A DNA stretch of 31,107 nucleotides from an uncultured Massilia sp. (GTDB taxonomy: Bacteria > Pseudomonadota > Gammaproteobacteria > Burkholderiales > Burkholderiaceae), in assembly GCA_946886065.1 (NCBI GenBank), contig CAMPHU010000028.1, forward strand, positions 1-31,107, in the 5' to 3' direction. This document shows positions 14,899-23,434 of this stretch, piece by piece (within the stretch, counting starts at the first letter, position 1; each line of letters begins with the position of its first letter). The notes beneath the pieces were generated by a model. The model saw only the letters and a program-made list of their open reading frames with translations. It ran no database searches and was not told the DNA's origin. The position numbers and the translations under genes were made by a program.

Positions 14899-16314
14899 AT
14901 GGCAAAGACCGCCGCAGACGTAATGCAGATGGTTAAGGACAACGAAGTCAAGTTCGTTGATTTTCGCTTCGCCGATACCCGCGGCAAAGAGCAGCACGTG
15001 ACCGTGCCCGTGTCGCACTTTGACCTGGACAAGTTTGAATCGGGCCACGCTTTCGACGGTTCGTCGATCGCCGGCTGGAAAGGTATCGAAGCGTCGGACA
15101 TGCTCCTGATGCCGGACCCGAACACCGCCAACCTCGACCCGTTCATGGAAGAGACCACCCTGTTCATGCAGTGCGACGTGGTGGAACCGTCGGACGGCAA
15201 GGGTTACGACCGCGACCCGCGCTCGATCGCCAAGCGCGCCGAAGCCTACCTGAAATCCTCGGGCGTGGGCGACACCGCCTACTTCGGCCCGGAACCGGAA
15301 TTCTTCATCTTCGACTCGGTCCGCTGGAAGATCGACATGTCGGGCTGCTTCGTCAAGATCGACTCGGATGAAGCCTCCTGGTCGACCGACAAGGAGATCG
15401 AAGGCGGCAACAGCGGCCACCGTCCGACCGTCAAGGGCGGCTACTTCCCGGTTCCGCCGGTCGACAGCTTCCAGGACATGCGCTCGGAAATGTCGCTGAT
15501 CCTCGAATCGATGGGCATCCCGGTGGAAGTGCACCACCACGAAGTGGCCGGCGCCGGCCAGAACGAACTCGGCACCCGCTTCTCGACCCTGGTCGAGCGC
15601 GCCGACTGGACCCAGAACCTGAAGTACGTGATCTGGAACGTGGCCCACAGCTACGGCAAGACCGCGACCTTCATGCCGAAGCCGATGGCCGGCGACAACG
15701 GCTCGGGCATGCACGTCCACCAGTCGATCTGGAAAGACGGCAAGAACCTGTTCGCAGGCGACGGCTATGCCGGCCTGTCGGAGACCGCCCTGTTCTACAT
15801 CGGCGGCATCATCAAGCACGCCAAGGCCCTGAACGCGATCACCAACCCGGGCACCAACTCGTACAAGCGCCTGGTGCCGGGCTACGAAGCCCCGGTCAAG
15901 CTGGCCTACTCGGCCCGTAATCGTTCGGCATCGATCCGCATCCCGCACGTGGCGAACCCGAAAGGCCGCCGCATCGAAGTACGCTTCCCGGACCCGCTGG
16001 CCAACGTCTACCTGTGCTTCGCCGCGCTGCTGATGGCAGGCCTGGACGGCATCCAGAACAAGATCCACCCGGGCGAAGCCGCGACCAAGGACCTGTACCA
16101 CCTGCCGCCGGAAGAAGACAAGCTGATCCCGACCGTGTGCGCCTCGCTGGAAGAAGCGCTGGAAGCCCTGGACAAGGACCGCGAGTTCCTGACCCGCGGC
16201 GGCGTGTTCAGCGACAACATGATCGACGCCTACCTCGACCTGAAGATGCAGGAAGTGCAGCGCATGCGCATGACCCCGCACCCGGCCGAATTCGACATGT
16301 ACTACTCGTCGTAA
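14899..16314 (+). CDS. glnA: Glutamine synthetase, type I
   Basis: 471 residues, close to the 469 of E. coli GlnA. The start at 14899 has AGGAG 7 bases upstream and gives [21 protein letters not shown]; the frame extends to 14863 without support. Signature segments are [46 protein letters not shown] (ATP/Glu site) and [10 protein letters not shown]. Tyr400 in [11 protein letters not shown] fits the adenylylation site used by GlnE, so this is the regulated GSI-beta form. It condenses glutamate, ammonia and ATP to glutamine in a cytoplasmic dodecamer. Expression should follow nitrogen status through NtrC and sigma-54, whose sites lie upstream. ntrB and ntrC follow after a hairpin and a DUF4124 gene. 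Confidence 0.98.
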   Translation: MAKTAADVMQMVKDNEVKFVDFRFADTRGKEQHVTVPVSHFDLDKFESGHAFDGSSIAGWKGIEASDMLLMPDPNTANLDPFMEETTLFMQCDVVEPSDGKGYDRDPRSIAKRAEAYLKSSGVGDTAYFGPEPEFFIFDSVRWKIDMSGCFVKIDSDEASWSTDKEIEGGNSGHRPTVKGGYFPVPPVDSFQDMRSEMSLILESMGIPVEVHHHEVAGAGQNELGTRFSTLVERADWTQNLKYVIWNVAHSYGKTATFMPKPMAGDNGSGMHVHQSIWKDGKNLFAGDGYAGLSETALFYIGGIIKHAKALNAITNPGTNSYKRLVPGYEAPVKLAYSARNRSASIRIPHVANPKGRRIEVRFPDPLANVYLCFAALLMAGLDGIQNKIHPGEAATKDLYHLPPEEDKLIPTVCASLEEALEALDKDREFLTRGGVFSDNMIDAYLDLKMQEVQRMRMTPHPAEFDMYYSS

Positions 16315-16364
16315 TCCGGTTTGTTGCGCATAAGCATCATTCGCTGTAAGGCGATGTAACAAAA

Positions 16365-16390
16365 ACGGGGAAAGCCATGGCTTTCCCCGT
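16365..16390 (+). terminator. Probable glnA terminator hairpin
   Basis: The arms ACGGGGAAAGCCA (16365-16377) and TGGCTTTCCCCGT (16378-16390) form a perfect palindrome. It is followed by GCTGTTTTC, a short T run. It lies 50 bases past glnA, so it may attenuate rather than fully stop reading into ntrBC. Confidence 0.7.
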
Positions 16391-16430
16391 GCTGTTTTCG
16401 GGATCGGTTATATTCGCGGTGAACTACACT

Positions 16431-16550
16431 GGGAACTTCGGAAAACCTGCTGCGCGTTGCACTGCCGGTTTGCGATGCTCGCTGTACTTTCGTACAGCTG
16501 CGCTTCTCAACCAGCATTGCTGCCGCTCGCGACGGTTTTGCGAGGTTCCC
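16431..16550. repeat. About 120-base imperfect palindrome (mobile-repeat-like or structured RNA element)
   Basis: The outer arms GGGAACTTCGGAAAACC (16431-16447) and GGTTTTGCGAGGTTCCC (16534-16550) match at 15 of 17 positions; one mismatch would be a G-U pair in RNA. Pairing continues inward with interruptions (GCACTGCCGGTT against AACCAGCATTGC) to an apical hairpin GCTGTAC-TTTC-GTACAGC at 16481-16498. The whole unit folds on itself. It fills the gap between the glnA hairpin and the DUF4124 gene and contains no supported ORF. A non-autonomous repeat is my first guess, an RNA structure the second. Confidence 0.7.
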
Positions 16551-16578
16551 TCCTGTTTATTGTGCAGATTCGTTTCTG

Positions 16579-17088
16579 ATGAGAATGACATTCACCCGCG
16601 CTACCCTCGTGCTGGCTGCCGGCATCGTACTCAGCAACACCGCCGCCGCCCAGACTCCCGTCTATAAATGCGTCGACGCGGAAGGCCGTGTCGAGTTCAC
16701 CGACAGCAACCGGCGCGGCTGCAAGCCGCTGGACCTCGGCTACCTGCCGCCGGCCGCCCCGCGTGCGTCCGCCCCGATTCCGGCCGTGCGCCCGAGCAGC
16801 CCGCCGCCTGCAGCAAGCGTGAGCCCGGCCAGCTTCCCGCGCGTCGACAGCGCCCAGCAGCGTGAACGCGACAACGACCGCCGCGAGATCCTGCATGACG
16901 AACTGCGTTCCGAGGAAAAGAAATTGGCCGACCTGAAGCGCGAATTCAATAATGGCGAGCCCGAGCGCCAGGGCAACGAGCGCAACTACGCCAAGTACCA
17001 GGAGCGCGTGTCCGGCATGCGCGACGAAATCAACCGCAGCGAACGCAACGTCGAGGCGCTGCGGCGCGAGATCGCGAACCTGCGATGA
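16579..17088 (+). CDS. DUF4124 domain-containing exported protein
   Basis: 169 residues. A signal peptide (MRMTFTRATLVLAAGIVLSNTAAAQ) is followed by PVYKCVDAEGRVEFTDSNRRGC, the DUF4124 signature with two Cys that could form a disulfide. Then comes a Pro/Ala/Ser-rich linker to about residue 90. The C-terminal half is charged and helical (RREILHDELRSEEKKLADLKRE, then RNYAKYQERVSGMRDEINRSERNVEALRREIANL) and looks like a coiled coil. The function of the family is unknown; the protein should be periplasmic. No clear ribosome site precedes the ATG, and the ATG two codons on (16585) is an alternative. Its stop overlaps the ntrB start (ATGA), so an exported protein of unknown role is translationally coupled to the nitrogen sensor. 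Confidence 0.85.
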   Translation: MRMTFTRATLVLAAGIVLSNTAAAQTPVYKCVDAEGRVEFTDSNRRGCKPLDLGYLPPAAPRASAPIPAVRPSSPPPAASVSPASFPRVDSAQQRERDNDRREILHDELRSEEKKLADLKREFNNGEPERQGNERNYAKYQERVSGMRDEINRSERNVEALRREIANLR

Positions 17089-18179
17089 GCGTGCGCGAGG
17101 ACGCTTCCCGCTCGGTTGCCCGATTCTCGGGGCTCGATCTGCTGGCCTCGGCCGTGCTGCTGACCGACGGCGCCGGCCAAGTCCGCTACGCCAACCCGGC
17201 GGCGGAGAACCTCCTCGAACTCTCGCTCAAGTCCCTGCAGCGCTACAAGCTGCCGGAACTGTTCACCAACGGCGCCGAGCTGAGCGCCTTGTGCGCCCAG
17301 GCGCTGGCCCACCAGTACGCCGACCTGCGCCAGGACCTGAGCCTGCAGCGCCTGGGGCGCGAACCCCTGCAGGTCAACAGCATCGTCAGCGCCCTGGGGG
17401 ATAGCCATGGCGGCGAACTGCTGATCGAGCTGCGCGAGAACGTCCAGCAGCTCAAGCTCGACCGCGAGGAGCGCATCCTCGACCAGAGCCAGGCCAACAA
17501 GGAGCTGATCCGCAACCTGGCCCATGAGATCAAGAACCCGCTCGGCGGCATCCGCGGCGCGGCCCAGCTGCTGGAGCTCGAGCTCCCGCCGCACCACCTG
17601 GCGGACCTGCAGGAATACACGCAGGTCATCATCAAGGAAGCCGACCGCCTGCAGACCCTGGTCGACCGCCTGCTGGCGCCGCACCGCAAGCCCCACATCG
17701 TGGGCGACGTCAACATCCACGAAGTCTGCGAGCGCGTGCGCAGCCTCATCCTGGCCGAGTTCCCGCATGGGCTCACGATCCGGCGCGACTACGACGCCTC
17801 GATTCCCGAGTTCCGCGGCGACATGGAGCAGCTGATCCAGGTGGTGCTGAACATCGCCCACAACGCGGCCCAGGCCCTGGCCGGACGCATCGCCCAGGGC
17901 GACGCCGAGATCGTGCTGCGCACCAGGGTGGCGCGCCAGGTCACCCTGGCCAAGGTCCGTTATGGGCTGGCACTAGATTTGCATATCATCGACAATGGAC
18001 CGGGCATCGCGCCGGAGATCCGCGACCGCATCTTCTATCCGCTCGTATCGGGGCGCGAAGGCGGCAGCGGCCTTGGGCTGACCTTGGCACAAACCTTCGT
18101 GCAGCAGCACCTGGGGGTGATCGAGTGCGAAAGCCGGCCTGGACTGACCGATTTCCGCATCCTGCTGCCGCTGCCATAA
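17085..18179 (+). CDS. ntrB: Nitrogen-regulation sensor kinase NtrB (GlnL)
   Basis: 364 residues with no membrane segment, as expected for cytoplasmic NtrB. A PAS domain occupies about residues 14-130 (ASAVLLTDGAGQVRYANPAAENLL). The H-box is RNLAHEIKNPLGGIRGAAQLL with phosphorylated His147. The ATPase part shows an N-box (QLIQVVLNIAHNAAQAL), G1 (DNGPGIAPEIRDRIFYPLVS) and G2 (GSGLGLTLAQTFVQQHLG). NtrB phosphorylates or dephosphorylates NtrC according to PII signalling of glutamine level. The start overlaps the upstream DUF4124 stop by four bases. ntrC follows 69 bases later, and glnA lies upstream, giving the classic glnA-ntrB-ntrC order with one added gene. Confidence 0.96.
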   Translation: MSVREDASRSVARFSGLDLLASAVLLTDGAGQVRYANPAAENLLELSLKSLQRYKLPELFTNGAELSALCAQALAHQYADLRQDLSLQRLGREPLQVNSIVSALGDSHGGELLIELRENVQQLKLDREERILDQSQANKELIRNLAHEIKNPLGGIRGAAQLLELELPPHHLADLQEYTQVIIKEADRLQTLVDRLLAPHRKPHIVGDVNIHEVCERVRSLILAEFPHGLTIRRDYDASIPEFRGDMEQLIQVVLNIAHNAAQALAGRIAQGDAEIVLRTRVARQVTLAKVRYGLALDLHIIDNGPGIAPEIRDRIFYPLVSGREGGSGLGLTLAQTFVQQHLGVIECESRPGLTDFRILLPLP

Positions 18180-18248
18180 GCTTGAACGGCACCAGGGGAG
18201 GGGAGAAGCGGTCCTCCATTGAAGCCATGTTGCGGGAAACACGAATAC

Positions 18249-19736
18249 ATGAAACCAATCTGGATTGTCGACGACGATGCATCGATCCGCTGGGTGCTGG
18301 AAAAAGCCCTGGCGCGCGAAAGCCTGGAGACCCGCAGCTTCGCCAACGCGCGCGAGGCCCTGGCGGCTTTCGAGCTTGAGACGCCGCAGGTGCTGGTATC
18401 GGACATCCGCATGCCGGGCGAGTCCGGCATCGACCTGCTGCAGGCGGTCAAGGCGCGCCATCCCGGCCTGCCGGTCATCATCATCACGGCCTTTTCCGAC
18501 CTCGATTCGGCGGTCGCCTCCTTCCAGGGCGGCGCCTTCGATTATCTTGCCAAGCCCTTCGACATCGACAAGGCCGTCGCGCTGATCCGGCGCGCGCTGG
18601 AAGAGAGCCTGCGCGAAGCCAGCGTCGAGGCCGCGCCCGCCGAAACCCCCGAGATCCTGGGCCACGCGCCCGCCATGCAGGAAGTCTTCCGCGCCATCGG
18701 CCGCCTGTCGCAGTCGAACGTGACGGTCCTGATCACGGGCGAATCCGGCACCGGCAAGGAACTGGTGGCGCGCGCCCTGCACAAGCACAGCCCGCGCGCC
18801 AACGATCCCTTCATCGCCCTGAACACGGCGGCGATCCCCAAGGACCTGCTGGAGTCCGAACTGTTCGGCCACGAGCGCGGCGCCTTCACCGGCGCCCAGG
18901 CCATGCGGCGCGGCCGCTTCGAGCAGGCCGAGGGCGGCACCCTGTTCCTGGACGAGATCGGCGACATGCCGTTCGACCTGCAGACGCGCCTGCTGCGCGT
19001 GCTGTCCGACGGCCACTTCTACCGCGTCGGCGGGCACCAGCCGGTCAAGGCCAATGTGCGCGTGATCGCGGCCACCCACCAGAACCTGGAACAGCGCGTG
19101 CGCGACGGCCTGTTCCGCGAAGACCTGTATCACCGCCTCAACGTGATCCGGCTGCGCCTGCCGTCCTTGCGCGAGCGGCGCGAGGACATCCCCATTTTGG
19201 CGCGCCACTTCCTGGTGCAGAGTGCACGACAATTGGGCGTCGAGCCGAAGCGCATGAGCGAGCAGGCGATGCGCTTCCTGGCCGGCCTCGAATTGCCGGG
19301 CAACGTGCGCCAGCTGGAAAACCTGTGCAACTGGATCACCGTGATGGCCCCCGGCCAGACGGTCGAGGTCAAGGACCTGCCGCGCGACCTGACCCAGGGG
19401 AGCCAGGGCCAGCAGCAGGCCGTGCCGCTGTCGGAAGGCACGCTGGGGGCGGCCCCGCCCGCACCAGCCATGCCGGGCAGCGCCGCGCCAGCCTTGCCGC
19501 TGTCGCCGGAAGGCTGGGTGGGGCTGCTGGAGCTGCAGGCGGCCGGCATGCTCAGCGCCGGCCAGATGGATGTGATGGATGTGCTGGGGCGCCAGTTCGA
19601 ATCGGCCCTGATCCGCACCGCCCTCAAGCACACGCACGGGCGCAAGAACGACGCCGCGATGCGGCTCGGGATCGGCCGCAATACGATCACGCGCAAGATC
19701 GGCGAACTGGGGATCGACGGCGCACGCGACGAGTGA
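18249..19736 (+). CDS. ntrC: Nitrogen-regulation response regulator NtrC (GlnG)
   Basis: 495 residues. The receiver domain starts MKPIWIVDDDASIRWVLEK with the acidic pocket at Asp8-10 and the phospho-acceptor Asp52 in VLVSDIRMPGESG. The AAA+ sigma-54 interaction domain has Walker A GESGTGKE (164-171), the sigma-54 contact loop GAFTGA (211-216) and GGTLFLDEIGDMP. A Pro/Ala-rich linker of about 40 residues leads to a Fis-type helix-turn-helix (LIRTALKHTHGRKNDAAMRLGIGRNTITRKI). Upstream in-frame TTG at 18219 has a better-placed GGAGAAG site, but the ATG at 18249 gives the family's usual N-terminus. Phosphorylated NtrC should activate the sigma-54 promoter seen before glnA, where its sites are present. 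Confidence 0.97.
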   Translation: MKPIWIVDDDASIRWVLEKALARESLETRSFANAREALAAFELETPQVLVSDIRMPGESGIDLLQAVKARHPGLPVIIITAFSDLDSAVASFQGGAFDYLAKPFDIDKAVALIRRALEESLREASVEAAPAETPEILGHAPAMQEVFRAIGRLSQSNVTVLITGESGTGKELVARALHKHSPRANDPFIALNTAAIPKDLLESELFGHERGAFTGAQAMRRGRFEQAEGGTLFLDEIGDMPFDLQTRLLRVLSDGHFYRVGGHQPVKANVRVIAATHQNLEQRVRDGLFREDLYHRLNVIRLRLPSLRERREDIPILARHFLVQSARQLGVEPKRMSEQAMRFLAGLELPGNVRQLENLCNWITVMAPGQTVEVKDLPRDLTQGSQGQQQAVPLSEGTLGAAPPAPAMPGSAAPALPLSPEGWVGLLELQAAGMLSAGQMDVMDVLGRQFESALIRTALKHTHGRKNDAAMRLGIGRNTITRKIGELGIDGARDE

Positions 19737-19816
19737 CGGCCGGGCAGGGCGGCCGATGGTGTAAGCTCATGCATCGGCCTCATTGGCCTCATTGACCCTG
19801 CGATGTCACGTCATTC

Positions 19817-20788
19817 ATGCTGATTAATTGCGTCGCCTACCAGGAAGGCAAGAAGCTGTCCGATGTCCCGGTCGAGGACATCAGCGAATACCTGAAACAA
19901 CCCGACGCCTTCGTCTGGGTCGCGCTGCGCGATCCAACCGAGGCCGAGATCGCCGCCATGCAGGACGAGTTCAGCCTGCACGAGCTGGCGATCGAGGACG
20001 CGGCGCGCGGGCACCAGCGGCCCAAGCTGGAGGAATATGGCGAGAGCGTGTTCGTGGTGGCGCACATCGTCGAAATGCACAAGGACGAGCTGTGCGTCGG
20101 CCAGCTGGCCGTGTTCGCGGGGCCGAACTACGTGCTGTCGGTGCGGCGCGATTCCAAGCAGGGTTTCCTCGGCGTGCGCGCCCGCGCGGAGCGCGAGCCG
20201 CACCAGCTGCGCAAGGGCGCGGGTTTCGTGCTGTACGCGCTGGTCGACGCCGTGGTGGACCGGTACTTCCCGGTGGTCGACATGCTCGAATCCGAGCTCG
20301 AATCGATCGAGGACCAGATCTTCGGCCAGCAGGGCAAGCAGCAGCGCGCCAACGTCGAGCGCCTGTACGAACTCAAGCGCAAGGCCCAGCAGCTGCGCCA
20401 CGCCGTGGTGCCGCTGATGGACGCGGTCGGCCGCCTGTACGGCGGGCGCGTGCCCAGCGTGGTGGTCGAGACCCAGGAATACTTCCGCGACGTGCACGAC
20501 CACCTGGTCCGCATCGCCGGCCGGCTGGACGCGGTGCGCGACACGATCAACACCGCGATCCAGGTCACCTTGTCGATGGTGGCGATCGAAGAGAACGACA
20601 TCAGCAAGAAACTGGCGTCCTATGCGGCGATCTTCGCGGTGTTTACCGCGTTCGCGGGGGTGTGGGGAATGAACTTCGAGTTCATGCCGGAGCTGAAGTG
20701 GAAGTGGGGGTATCCGTTCGCGCTGGGGACCATGGTGGCGGTGTGCGGGTACTTGTACTGGCGGTTCAAGAAGGCGGGGTGGATTTGA
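19817..20788 (+). CDS. corA: CorA-family magnesium/cobalt transport protein
   Basis: 323 residues. The long acidic and helical cytoplasmic part (about 1-260) includes FVWVALRDPTEAEIAAMQDEFSLHELAIEDA and the stalk helix ending in VTLSMVAIEENDISKKLASYAAIFAVFTAF. The pore signature G-M-N is at residues 284-286 (WGMNFEFMPEL), followed by a second membrane helix and a short basic tail (YWRFKKAGWI). These are the features of CorA, a homopentameric inner-membrane channel for divalent cations. The ATG at 19817 has no strong ribosome site. The gene follows ntrC by 80 bases but is probably a separate unit. Inverted REP-like repeats lie just past its stop. Confidence 0.93.
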   Translation: MLINCVAYQEGKKLSDVPVEDISEYLKQPDAFVWVALRDPTEAEIAAMQDEFSLHELAIEDAARGHQRPKLEEYGESVFVVAHIVEMHKDELCVGQLAVFAGPNYVLSVRRDSKQGFLGVRARAEREPHQLRKGAGFVLYALVDAVVDRYFPVVDMLESELESIEDQIFGQQGKQQRANVERLYELKRKAQQLRHAVVPLMDAVGRLYGGRVPSVVVETQEYFRDVHDHLVRIAGRLDAVRDTINTAIQVTLSMVAIEENDISKKLASYAAIFAVFTAFAGVWGMNFEFMPELKWKWGYPFALGTMVAVCGYLYWRFKKAGWI

Positions 20789-20807
20789 CCGAGCCCGCTA
20801 CTTATTC

Positions 20808-20932
20808 GCGTCATTCCCGAGAAGGCGGGAACCTAAGTTCGTAGCGCAGCCACTCACATTAAGCGTTAGCGATATGCGGGCTTGGGTTCCCGCCTTCGCG
20901 GGGAGTCATTGCCGCCAGTGGCGGGAATGACG
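20808..20932. repeat. Inverted pair of REP-like repeats after corA
   Basis: The first unit is 20808-20840 (GCGTCATTCCCGAGAAGGCG, then GGAACCTAAGTTC). The second, in opposite orientation, is 20881-20910 (CTTGGGTTCCCGCCTTCGCG, then GGGAGTCATT), followed by a partial CCAGTGGCGGGAATGACG (20915-20932). The family core is GTCATTCCCGCGAAGGCGGG followed by AACCCAAGTT. The repeats separate the convergent corA and rhtA-like genes and could act as a bidirectional 3' end. Confidence 0.8.
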
Positions 20933-20949
20933 GCTTTGCGGCTGGGGTA

Positions 20950-21810
20950 CTATTCGCTGCTGCCTCGTGCCGTCGCGGCGGCCCCCGCCGACGCGAAGAT
21001 CACCAGGCCAATCGCCGCCCACTGCATCCCGCTCAAGCGTTCCCCCAGCATCAGGTAGCCCGCCAGCGCCGCCAGCGCCGGCCCGGCCGACACCAGGATC
21101 CCGAACACCCGCCGCGGCAGCCGCGCCAGCGCCATCATTTCCAGCGTGTAGGGAATGGCCGACGACAGCAGCGCCACCAGCAGCCCGCCGCCCAGCATCG
21201 CCGGCGTGAACAGCAGGGCGCCGGCCTGCGCCACGCCCACCGGCACCGCGAACAGGCTGGCCGCCAGCATGCCCCAGGCCACCGCGTCGGCCCCGCGCAG
21301 GGACGAGACGCGCTTGCCGTACACGATGTACATCGCCCAGCAGAAGGCCGCGCCCAGCGCATAGGCCACGCCCAGCGGATCGAGCGCCACGCTGCCCGTT
21401 TGCAGCGGCAGCAGCAAGCCCAGGCCGAGGGCGGCGCAGGCCACCCAGGCGAAGTCGCGCGCGCGGCGCGAGGACAGGATCACCACCGCGAGCGGCCCGG
21501 TGACCTCGATCGCCACCGCGATCCCGATGGGGATGCGCGCGAAGGCGCCGTAGATCAGGAGGTTCATCAGGCCCAGCATCGCGCCGTAGACCAGCAGGTT
21601 GCGCGCATCCTGGCGGCTGGGCAGGCTGCGCCAGGGGCGCACGGCCAGCAGCAGCATGAGGGCGGCCAGGCCCACGCGCAGGGCCGTCATGCCCGCGCTG
21701 CCCACAACCGGGAACAGTTGCTTGGCCCAGGCGGCGCCGGCATTCACCGACACCATCGAGCCGAGGATCGCCAGGCCGGGGCCGAAGGCCCTCACGCCGC
21801 CGCCGCTCAC
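20950..21810 (-). CDS. rhtA: EamA-family transporter, RhtA-like (threonine/homoserine exporter type)
   Basis: 286 residues with about ten hydrophobic helices in two EamA repeats. The sequence lines up by eye with E. coli RhtA over most of its length: GGA-W-AKQLFPVVGSAGMTALR, NLLIYGAFARIPIGIAVAIEVTGPLAVVILSSRR, ALGAAFCWAMYIVYGKR, IPYTLEMMALARLPRRVFGILVSAGPALAALAG. RhtA exports threonine, homoserine and some other amino acids across the inner membrane. The frame opens with GTG at 21810, with GTG at 21795 and ATG at 21756 as alternatives; no ribosome site is clear. It begins 7 bases past the flavoprotein stop on the same strand and is probably cotranscribed with it. The substrate is inferred from similarity only. 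Confidence 0.85.
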   Translation of the reverse strand: MSGGGVRAFGPGLAILGSMVSVNAGAAWAKQLFPVVGSAGMTALRVGLAALMLLLAVRPWRSLPSRQDARNLLVYGAMLGLMNLLIYGAFARIPIGIAVAIEVTGPLAVVILSSRRARDFAWVACAALGLGLLLPLQTGSVALDPLGVAYALGAAFCWAMYIVYGKRVSSLRGADAVAWGMLAASLFAVPVGVAQAGALLFTPAMLGGGLLVALLSSAIPYTLEMMALARLPRRVFGILVSAGPALAALAGYLMLGERLSGMQWAAIGLVIFASAGAAATARGSSE

Positions 21811-21817
21811 GAAAGGT

Positions 21818-23434
21818 TCAGCCGGCCATCGCCAGCGCGACCGCCTCGGCCACGCGGATGCCGTCCACCGCGGCCGACATGATGCCGCCCGCGTAGCCCG
21901 CGCCTTCGCCGGCCGGGAACAGGCCGCGCGTGTTCAGGCTTTGCAGGTCGCCGTCGTTGCGCTTGATGCGGATCGGCGAGGAGGTGCGGGTTTCGACGCC
22001 GGTCAGCACCGCGTCTTCCTTGTAATAACCCTTGATCTGCTTGTCGAAGGCGACGAAGGCCTCGCGCAGCGCCAGGATGGCGTAGTCCGGCAGCGAGGGC
22101 GCCAGGTCGGTCAGGTGCACCGCCGGTCTGAAGGACGGGGCCACCGAGCCGAATTCCTTCGAGGGCACGCCGCGCACGAAGTCGCCCATCAGCTGGCCCG
22201 GCGCGTCGTAGTTGCTTCCGCCCAGCACGTAGGCGCGCGACTCCAGCTCGCGCTGGAAGGCGATGCCGGCCAGCGGGTGGCCGGGATAGTCCTCGGGCGT
22301 AATGCCGACCACGATGGCGCTGTTGGCGTTGCGCTCGGCGCGCGAGTACTGGCTCATGCCGTTGGTGACCACGCGGCCTTCTTCGCTCGAGGCGGCGACC
22401 ACGGTGCCGCCCGGGCACATGCAGAAGCTGTACACCGAACGGCCGTTGGAGGCGTGGTGCACGATCTTGTAGTCGGCCGCGCCGAGCAGCTTGTTGCCGG
22501 CGTTCGGGCCGAAGCGGCAGACGTCGATCAGGGACTGCGGGTGCTCCACGCGGAAGCCGATCGAGAAAGGCTTGGCTTCGATGTAGACGCCGCGCTCGTA
22601 CAGCATCTCGAAGGTGTCGCGCGCGCTGTGGCCGATGGCGATGGTCAAGTGGCGGGTCGGGATTTCCTCGCCGCTGGCCAGGCGCACGCCCTGGACCTGG
22701 CGCACGCCGTTCTCTTCAGAGATCAGGACGTCCTCGACGCGCGACTCGAAGCGGATCTCGCCGCCCAGCGCGATGATCTCCGCGCGGATCTGCTCGACCA
22801 TCTTCACCAGGCGGAAGGTGCCGATGTGCGGCTTGCTGACATACATGATCTCTTCCGGCGCACCCGCCTTGACGAACTCGGTCAGGACCTTGCGGCCGTA
22901 GTGCTTCGGATCCTTGATCTGGCTGTACAGCTTGCCGTCCGAGAAGGTGCCGGCGCCGCCTTCGCCGAACTGCACGTTCGACTCGGTGTTGAGCTTGCGC
23001 TTGCGCCAGAAGCCGAAGGTGTCGACGGTGCGCTCGCGCACGATCTTGCCGCGTTCCAGCACGATCGGATTCAGGCCCATCTGCGCCAGGATCAGCGCCA
23101 CGAACATGCCGCACGGGCCCATGCCGATCACCACCGGGCGCGGGGTGCCGGCCGGGGGCTTGCCGGCCTCGACGAACTTGTAGCCGGTGTCGGGCGAAGG
23201 CATGACGTGCTGGTCCTTCGCCAGGCGCGCCAGCACGGCCGCCTCGTTGCGCACCTCGGCGTCGATCGAATAGATCAGGACGATGGCCGCCTTCTTGCGC
23301 GCGTCATAGCTGCGCTTGAACACGCTGAAGTCGATCAGGTCGCCATCCGCGATGCCGAGGCGGGCCAGGATGGCGGCGCGCAGGGCCGGTTCCGGATGGT
23401 TCAGGGGAAGCTTGAGTTCGTTAATTCGGAGCAT
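21818..23434 (-). CDS. FAD-dependent dehydrogenase of the COG2509 type, function unknown
   Basis: 538 residues. After an N-terminal domain of about 95 residues (DFSVFKRSYDARKKAAIVLIYSIDAEV) comes an FAD-binding Rossmann motif, PVVIGMGPCGMFVALILAQMG. The stretch ESNVQFGEGGAGTFSDGKLYSQIKD is typical of this family, as are SVYSFCMCPGGTVVAASSEEG with a Cys pair (C-x-C) and the closing FPAGEGAGYAGGIMSAAVDGIRVAEA. It looks like a cytoplasmic flavoprotein oxidoreductase. I know of no established reaction for the family. No convincing ribosome site precedes the ATG at 23434. The RhtA-like gene follows closely, hinting at a common transcript. Confidence 0.87.
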   Translation of the reverse strand: MLRINELKLPLNHPEPALRAAILARLGIADGDLIDFSVFKRSYDARKKAAIVLIYSIDAEVRNEAAVLARLAKDQHVMPSPDTGYKFVEAGKPPAGTPRPVVIGMGPCGMFVALILAQMGLNPIVLERGKIVRERTVDTFGFWRKRKLNTESNVQFGEGGAGTFSDGKLYSQIKDPKHYGRKVLTEFVKAGAPEEIMYVSKPHIGTFRLVKMVEQIRAEIIALGGEIRFESRVEDVLISEENGVRQVQGVRLASGEEIPTRHLTIAIGHSARDTFEMLYERGVYIEAKPFSIGFRVEHPQSLIDVCRFGPNAGNKLLGAADYKIVHHASNGRSVYSFCMCPGGTVVAASSEEGRVVTNGMSQYSRAERNANSAIVVGITPEDYPGHPLAGIAFQRELESRAYVLGGSNYDAPGQLMGDFVRGVPSKEFGSVAPSFRPAVHLTDLAPSLPDYAILALREAFVAFDKQIKGYYKEDAVLTGVETRTSSPIRIKRNDGDLQSLNTRGLFPAGEGAGYAGGIMSAAVDGIRVAEAVALAMAG

